Positions 57,655 to 64,000 of a DNA stretch of 64,000 nucleotides are shown one piece after another. The notes under the pieces are model-generated. The model was given only the letters and a program-made list of their open reading frames with translations, did no database searches and was not told the origin of the DNA. The translations under genes and the position numbers were made by a program. The stretch's first letter is position 1; the number at the start of each line of letters is the position of its first letter. The DNA comes from Cephalopachus bancanus (lineage: Eukaryota > Chordata > Mammalia > Primates > Tarsiidae), in contig JAPVLO010000115.1 in assembly GCA_027257055.1 (NCBI GenBank), positions 2,666,001 through 2,730,000 of the forward strand, in the 5' to 3' direction.

Positions 57655-57860
57655 CCATGCCTACCTCACAGCTCCACAACTGGCTGGCTGTGTGACCTGG
57701 GACATGTGACAATTTCTGTGAGTCCCAATTTATCCATCTGAAAAATCGGGAGATGAGGAGGTTAATAATAATGCTATCTACCTCACAGAGGCAATATGAG
57801 AAAATAATTGTAAAGATACCATTAGCTAACACAAAGAATGGCATTGCTGTTTCTCCCTCC
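57655..57860 (+). mobile_element. MIR SINE
   Basis: GGCTGGCTGTGTGACCTGGG, ATTTATCCATCTGAAAAATC, TATCTACCTCACAGAGGCAA. Confidence 0.75.
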
Positions 57861-58449
57861 AGTTTCTAACACAGTACAACTGGCATTGCATACATATTTA
57901 TTGCAAGAATGAATGAATGAATGTTCAGAATGATAATCTTACCCGCCTTCTTTCAGGAAGATACTAACTTTCTCTATTTCCCTAGGCCAGGGAAATCCCA
58001 CAGCTTTCCAGACATGGGTGTTTAGGCTCCAGGAAACTGATGCATTAACTTGAGAGAAAACAGACAAAATCTACCTTGCATTGTATCTTCCTGGCACCTG
58101 TTGGTAAACGAGTAAATAGACATCTGGATTGAGGGCCTAGCCAGATCTCATTAAAATCGAAGCCAGATTTCATTAAAATCGAAGTTGAGGCCTTTCCTTC
58201 CAGAATGCTGCTTTTTGCATATTTACATAATGATACCAACGTGGTTGCCCCTGACCTTGTCAGGAAACTGGAGAATTCATGCTGGGTTCCAGATGTGGCT
58301 GGCAGGACACCAGTCTGCTTTTTGCTCAACCTGACTGAACCACCTGGGGGAAACAGAGCTTTGCCTTTGGAGCAATGAAGAGACCCCCGAGAGAGCTACA
58401 CTGGCTGGCCCCTAGCTGTTGTCTCAGGACATGTAGTCCCTTCCTCTGG
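57861..58449. other. Unassigned sequence with small tandem repeat
   Basis: (GAAT)4 at about 57907-57922 and a near-duplicated 'TCATTAAAATCGAAG' at 58148 and 58169. No gene. Confidence 0.4.
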
Positions 58450-59080
58450 TAGCCATTCTCAAAGCATATTCTGCTCACCTGGGGGCTTTTATAAAACTTC
58501 TGGGTTCCAACCCCTGAATTTCTGATTTAGTAGGGAAGTGGAGCCCCCAGATTTTCACTTCCATCACTGCAGGTGATGTTGTTGGACTCAAGACTACACT
58601 TTGAGAATCATTAGCCTAGGACAACTCTTCTAAACCTGTTGGTGCATTTGATATTCAAAGTATGGCACCTGGACCAGTGGCAGTGTCACCTGTATGAAAG
58701 GTAGAATCTGAGGCTCCATCCCAGACTCTTTAAATCAGAATCTTCATCTTAACAAGTCTGAGAAGCACTGAGCTGGGGTGTATGCTAAAGGTGTCAATTC
58801 CTGAGCTTTCTCCTACACAGCTGAAATGGAATGATAGGGTAGAGCCTAAAATTCTGCATATATGACAAGGTTCTGAGGGAATTCTTACATATAGTGATAT
58901 TGAAGGACCTTTGCTCTGTACATTAAAATCACCTGGGGAGTTTCTTAAACTACCGAGGGCTGGGTTCTCTGAAGACCAATTAAAATCAGAATCTCTGGAA
59001 TTGAGGTCCTGACATCAGAATTTAAAAAATCTCCTCAGAGGATTCTAACATGCAACTAGGACTGAGAACTACTTTTCTGT
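58450..59080. mobile_element. Three hAT MITE-like (MER20/MER3-type) copies
   Basis: 58450-58615 runs from CCATTCTCAAAGCATATTCT to CACTTTGAGAATCA. 58640-58780 carries TTCAAAGTATGGCACCTGGA. 58895-59080 carries TTAAAATCACCTGGGGAG...GAGGATTCTAACATGC...GACTGAGAACTACT. All show the hAT-Charlie end motif (CTCAA...TTGAGAA) and the 'AATCAGAATCT' interior. Subfamily names are tentative. Confidence 0.55.
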
Positions 59081-59144
59081 GTGTTGTTGCTGAATGCACA
59101 CCTTTCCTACTGGCCACCCAAGGTAGTGGTTAAAATGTTTAGAG

Positions 59145-59700
59145 TCAGAGTTAGGTCAGAATCCTGACTCCATCACTTATTTAATGATGTTTCCTTGGGT
59201 AAATTACTGTCTTAATTCAGGCTACTATACAAAAATCTCATAGACTGGGCAAATTAAACAACAGAAATTGATTTCTCACAGTTCTGCATGCTAGCAAGGT
59301 GCTGGCCAATTCATTTCCTGGTATGCTCCTCATGATTTGCAGATGGGCACCTTCTTGCCGTATCCTCACTTGGTGGCGAGAAAGAGGAAGCAAGTGTGCT
59401 CCAGTCTCTTCTTATAAGGGCACTGATCCCATCGTGAGGGCTCCACCCTTGTGACCTAATTACTTCCCAAAGGCTCCACCTCCAAATACGATCACATTGA
59501 GGATTAGGGTTTCAACATATAAATTTTGGGGGGACACATTCAGTCCATATCAATTACTCAACCTCTTTGAGCCTCAGTTTTCTCTTCTGTAAACTAGAAA
59601 AAATAAGATAAGTGAGAAGGTGAATGTAAACTACTTAGCATGAAGCTTTGTACAAATCAGGCCTTCAGTAAGAGGTGGTTTTGATGATAATTATTGGCAT
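59145..59700 (+). mobile_element. MIR SINE split by an LTR
   Basis: Left part: GAGTCAGAGTTAGGTCAGAA...CCTTGGGTAAATTACT. Right part: ATTACTCAACCTCTTTGAGC, CAGTTTTCTCTTCTGTAAAC. The MIR is continuous once the intervening LTR is removed. Confidence 0.75.
59210..59548 (-). mobile_element. MLT1/MST-type MaLR solo LTR
   Basis: Antisense LTR: CATAGACTGGGCAAATTAAA, CAACAGAAATTGATTTCTCA, CTTCTTATAAGGGCACTGAT, CCACCTCCAAATACGATCAC, TTTCAACATATAAATTTTGG. It inserted into a MIR, and AATTACT occurs on both sides as a short target duplication. Confidence 0.8.
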
Positions 59701-60207
59701 CAGAGGAGCTCCAAAGCCCAGTCTCTCTCCAGCCAGTCCTAGAGTCACTCTTGGCTGCTATAGAGCAGAAATTTGAAGACTTAAATGTGTTAAAATGCAA
59801 AGGTAGATACTTATTCCCAGAATACCTTGTGAAATCTCACAGGCTCAGCAGATGGGGATCAGGTTTGCCAGTCAAATGTGTGTGTGTGGATGTCCCTGGC
59901 CTTCCTGGTAGACTACCAGGGAGTCTACCAGGGAGGAAGTCTAGGAACACAGACGTGGCAAGAGGTGCAGCCAAAGCCCCATGGGGGTTCCATATCCCAG
60001 CTCTCAGCAGGTGTCTTTTGTATCTGGGACAGTTTTAGGACTGGGAAATCGCCCTGGTTTCTAGAAGAAGGGCTTTTTCCTGCACAATTAGGCCTCACAG
60101 GGCCTAGCCCTGACTCCTAGGTCCAAAGACCCATCTTAGCCCAGGACCCAGGCTCTCCATGGAGAAAAGACAACTCAGAGGCCTCTGCAGAGGCTGAGTG
60201 AAGAAAA

Positions 60208-60320
60208 TGGAACAAAATTCACAGGATTATTCCCAAATATGATCTTTCTAATATTAAAAGTATGGTTAGAAAGATAAAGAGCTTCTCTTTCTATCATTCA
60301 TTGGTGTAAATGCCATTCAT
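60208..60320 (+). repeat. Short local repeat with hairpin, copy A
   Basis: AAATATGATCTTTCTAA opens a segment also found at 61910. ATCTTTCTAA (60242-60251) and TTAGAAAGAT (60266-60275) form a 10-bp perfect stem. Confidence 0.65.
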
Positions 60321-60334
60321 TTTCTTACCACAAA

Positions 60335-60842
60335 CATTGTGGCTTAAAACAACACCTATCAATTATTTCACAATTCTGTAAAGTGTGAATTCTGGGTAGA
60401 CTCAACTAGATTCTCTGTTCAGGGTCTCACAGGCAGAAACCACGGTGTCAGCAGGGTTCTTATCTGAGGCTCTGCAGAAGACCCCTGTTCAAGCTCACTA
60501 AAGTTGGTGGCAGAATCCAATTCCTTGTGGCTGAAGGTCCCAGGTCTCCATTTCCTCCCTGGCTGTCAGCCTAGAGCTGCTCTCCCCTGGAGGCTGCCTG
60601 CATTCTTCCTTCTAAAGTTCCTCCTTCAAACCAGCAACTTTGAACCAAGTCCTTCTCAGGCTTCAGATTTCTCTGATTTCTACTTCTACCACCAGCCGGA
60701 GAGAAAACTCTCTGCTTTTAAAGGGTCCACCTGGATAATCTCCCTTTTGACACCAAGGGAGTAACACCATGGGGCAAAAGTCATGGAGGTCATCTAAAAT
60801 GCTGCTTATCACACACTTATTTTATTTTTGTTTTGCAACTTA
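60335..60842 (-). mobile_element. Old LTR-like repeat (MaLR-type candidate)
   Basis: TGTGGCTTAAAACAACACCT, AGGGTCTCACAGGCAGAAAC, CTGGCTGTCAGCC, GGAGGCTGCCTGCATTCTTC, CCGGAGAGAAAACTCTCTGC: a common antisense mammalian repeat whose exact family I cannot name. The mariner at 60843 inserted into its right end. Confidence 0.45.
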
Positions 60843-61387
60843 TGGGAGGGGACCCCAAAACTCCCAGAATTTATTTATTAAAAATTGTGTGTTTATTCTT
60901 ACATGTTTAAACTTTAGTCGCCTTCAAAGTACTCTTCATTTGATGCAATACACCCATTGAGAAGCTTTTTCCACTGCTCAAAATGGTTTTTGAACTTATC
61001 AGTTTTGATGCCTTTTAGTGCTTCTGCCATCTTATGTTTCACCTCTTCCACATCAGCAAAACATTCCCCTTTGAGGAACAAAAAAGTTGCTCAGCGTGAG
61101 ATCTAGTGAATGGGGAGGGTGGAGCTTGGGAGTCATGCCATTTTTTACCCCAAACTGCTGAACATTCAGTGTGGTGTGAGCAAGTGTGCTCATAAATCAC
61201 TCATCATGAAATGAGCAAATGTGTTGAAAGAATCTAAAAAGAAAAAATATTCACTGAATGCAGCCTCTCACAAATGCTAGCTGGTACACTGATGTTCCTA
61301 GAACACTTACCTAGCAGGGTTAGCCTGTACTACAAGGGGCCTGCCTTCCAAAAGATAATTCTGGGTTTTTTTTGTGGGTCCCCCCAG
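60843..61387 (-). mobile_element. Internally deleted mariner transposon, second copy
   Basis: Ends TGGGAGGGGACCCCAAAACT (left) and, read inward from the right, CTGGGGGGACCCACAAAAAA, with TA at both flanks (60841-60842, 61388-61389). On the minus strand the interior carries the same C-terminal transposase remnant as the 45418 copy (VEEVKHKMAEALKGIKTDKF, FEQWKK), better preserved but with the N-terminal catalytic part gone. Confidence 0.85.
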
Positions 61388-63635
61388 TATAGGGCAATAA
61401 AAGAAGATTGCAATATATGATGCATGCTCGCATCCTCCTCAAAAACAAAATCTAGAAGGATCTGCTCCAACGATTGACAATGGTTGTCACTGGTACACTG
61501 CTTCTTTTTTGTTTGCTTCTTTTTTGCTTCCTTATAACTTTTGAACAATGAAGTGTTCATTTTGTAAAAATAAAAGGTTATCTTCAAAAGTGAAGAGATC
61601 TGACTTTATGAGATGTTACAAAATACTAAATTAACACCAATTTAAGTGTTGTGGTTTGGGTGCAAGCTCAGATATTTAGATCAAAGGAACAAAAATATAG
61701 CCCAAAGACTTAAGCTAATATGAGCAAGAATAAAATATGGCTCCAACAGGCAGAACAGTGCAATGGATAAGGAAATAATTGATAAATTCCTGATGGTGGT
61801 ATAAAAATTTTGAGGTGAAATTAATTCATTAAGACCCTGAATTTTCATCTTAATCAAACTCAAATCAGATTTAAAAGTTAAGTTAAAAAGAAATACACAT
61901 TAATACACGTTAGGAAATAAAACTGAATTCATAAATATGATCTTTCTAACAATCTGGTTAGAAAGGTGACAAAAGGACTTCTATTTTTAACCAGTCACTG
62001 GTATAAAATCCATGATCTTAAAAAAAAAAGAATACGTTATTGATAAATACCTATGAAAGATTTACTTCTTGGCTGAATTCTCTGGAGCATGTGAATAATA
62101 CATCATAAATAAGGTGGTACTACATTACTTAAGTATCCAGGGTTTCCCACCAACGTGGATTCTTTATGTAGAAACAGTTTAGCATTGTAAGTGAAAGTCC
62201 TCCACATCCCTGACATCGTAGCGTTGCTTTGCAGCACATGTTTGCTGGGGTGGGCAGCACCGTGAGCTGTTTCTACAGGCCTTTCCACAGCACACCTGGT
62301 TTTGACACTTCTCTCTGTTCTGTCAGGCTGCCACTGGGCCATGAAGGGACAGACTCTATGCCCTATTGCAGGAAAAGCAAGTGGGTTGCGGTTGGATGGT
62401 CTACTTATTCTCTATTTATCCATGCCCGATTACCGTGTACAGTGTATAAGCTAGGTGCTTTGGGGGTAGAGGACTTGTTGACTGCACACAAGAAGCACAT
62501 AGTGCTGTGGAGTTCAGGTCTGTTTGAAATGTATTTTGAATAAGGACTCAAGGGGGAGGGGTCATCAGAACTGTGTGTGTTGTAGATGTCTGTGCATTTT
62601 CTGGAAGAGAAGGTCCACTGCTTTTTTTAAGAGTGCCTGGCCTAAGGGAGATTAGGAACTCCTGTTCTAGGCTGGAAAGGAATACCATCTGAATGTAGGT
62701 GATTCCTCCGCAAGTAGGGCTGGGATTTGACTCTGCATCTTGGCAGTCCAAAGGTCCTGTTCTTCCTTCGTTCTCAGGCACAATGAAGAATTGCGGGCCC
62801 TGGGGTGCTTATTCCTGGTCCCTTTCTCTCATGCCCCCACAGGAGTGACTGAGCCTTCTTCACCCTGAAGCTGGCTGGAAATGGCTCCTTTAGCAAGGCT
62901 TTTCCCCTCACCCTCCAATTCTAGTAGCCCGACTGAGAGCTGTCATCAGGGAAAGGTTCCTGCATGCAGATGGCTTCCTTGAACCTGAATTATTTATGGG
63001 CTGTGCCAAGAAGCCATAGGGACTCAGTGGCTTCACTGACAGGGGAAGAGAGTAGTTTTCCATCTGTTCACTCAAAAACTCATTTCCGGCCAGATGAGGA
63101 TATTTAATCACAAGTCTTTCCCCTGTTTCTGCTACTCCCAAACCTAAGACCTGCTTTCTTCCAAGAGAACTGGGGGAAGAGGATTCTAAGAATAGGGAAA
63201 AATTCTCTGAGCCTGAAACTTCCTCACCAAAAGCATTCAAGGGTGGAGTCACCTGTTCAAGATGAAGTGACCTGTTCTGCAGTGTGAATAAGTAGCCATT
63301 TATCTCTTCTCTGGCCCCAGATGTTCTCCCTGACCTGGGGCCTGCTGACCCATGGGTGCCCTTTCTCAGTCAGGGAGGCTTAGCCAAAGAGATCTGAGGC
63401 AGAGCCCAGCAGGCAGACAAGCTTCCCTGGGAATGGTGAAGCCCACAAGATACTCAACTTTCCTGCGAGAGACCTGAGGAGAGCTCTGGTTGCATGCTGC
63501 CTCCACCCACACACGTGGAAGCCCCCAGAAGGATATCCCAAGAGGGGGAATCCTCTTCTCCCCTTTTTAGAGAGTAAGAGGGACCTGAACCCACCTTGCT
63601 GAGTAAAGGGGCCATTTGTTCTCTGGAAACCAGGC
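61388..63635. other. Unassigned sequence
   Basis: Apart from the hairpin repeat at 61910 I see no gene or nameable repeat. Frames at 62103-62543 and 62908-63252 have no family features. Confidence 0.35.
61910..62015 (+). repeat. Short local repeat with hairpin, copy B
   Basis: AAATATGATCTTTCTAAC, then GGTTAGAAAG and ACTTCTATTTTTAACCAGTC, parallel copy A. CTTTCTAAC (61942-61950) and GTTAGAAAG (61957-61965) form a perfect 9-bp stem with a 6-base loop. Confidence 0.65.
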
Positions 63636-63639
63636 TTTG

Positions 63640-63770
63640 GATTAGCTCCTTTTGATTACTGTGTGCCGGGTCCTGTGCTAGGATCTGGACAGAGTCCATA
63701 CTACCTCTGAGAAGCTCACCACCTAGCAGAGAAGGCCAAAAAGGAAGCAGGAAATTACCCCCAGGTGAGT
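63640..63770 (-). mobile_element. L2 3' end fragment
   Basis: TTTGATTACTGTGTGCCGGG, CTGTGCTAGGATCTGG and AGAAGCTCACCACCTAGCAG follow the antisense L2 tail. Confidence 0.6.
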
Positions 63771-64000
63771 CTTTGAGACTGTGGTGACACATGCACGGGG
63801 ATAAAAGAAAGAACTTCTGATCCAGACATGAAGGATGAGACTGAAGTAGGTTTCTAGTTTTTCATATACCTGTGGGTTTTCAATCCCGGAAAAAATGGTA
63901 TCCATTCAAGCAGTCACACCAGAGTATGCATACTCCTTTTCTGCCCCTTTCCCCCACACTCCAGATGCAGTCCTCTCACCTCCTCAGAGAATGCTCTTGC

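Noticed and set aside
61000..64000. 3' end of TGFBI
   Set aside because: Expected further right from human spacing; no coding sequence resembling fasciclin domains is seen in the window.

Overview
The window is mammalian nuclear DNA from a primate. It is AT-rich, packed with dimeric Alu SINEs, L1, L2, MIR and old DNA transposons, and almost free of coding sequence. Two landmarks fix the locus. One is an intact Pol III vault RNA gene (vtRNA2-1/nc886 type, + strand, about 52.9 kb). The other is a CpG-island promoter about 50 kb to its left (2.0-2.9 kb) with a splice donor facing left. In human, nc886 lies about 50 kb upstream of SMAD5 on chromosome 5q31 and is transcribed in the opposite direction. 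I therefore read this window as the reverse orientation of that interval: the SMAD5 5' end on the minus strand at the left edge, nc886 on the plus strand at the right, and the 3' end of TGFBI expected just beyond the right edge.

Species. Some Alus are ordinary AluJ-like. At least eight belong to a subfamily with its own diagnostic changes: a rebuilt B-box hairpin, an unusual linker, a palindromic right-arm segment and the 3' end GAGACTCCAACTC. They match neither the anthropoid AluS/Y types nor the lemur or loris Alus as I remember them. With the clear divergence of the vault RNA from human, this points to a non-anthropoid primate, most likely a tarsier. That is inference, not proof.

Layout. 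1-2.9 kb: SMAD5 noncoding exons 1 and 2 and the CpG island. 3-29 kb: intergenic repeats (L2, MIR, Alu, several dinucleotide arrays) with one isolated TATA-type promoter candidate at 26.2 kb. 30.2-33.5 kb: a 5'-truncated dead L1. 34-45 kb: mostly unassigned DNA, with a 93% identical local direct repeat and a TIR element. 45.1-48.4 kb: an antisense L1 carrying a nested mariner and Alu. 48.9-52.3 kb: L2, MIR and Alu. 52.6-54.5 kb: the nc886 CpG region plus an exon-like open block. 55-64 kb: L2, hAT MITE-like copies, MIR/MLT1 nests and a second mariner derivative.

No complete protein-coding gene is present. Nearly all open frames are chance frames or lie in repeats. The functional content I can support is the SMAD5 promoter with its untranslated exons and the nc886 RNA gene with its promoter. 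The most unusual signal is a 15-base identity between the B box of the vault RNA and the B-box hairpin of the lineage-type Alus.
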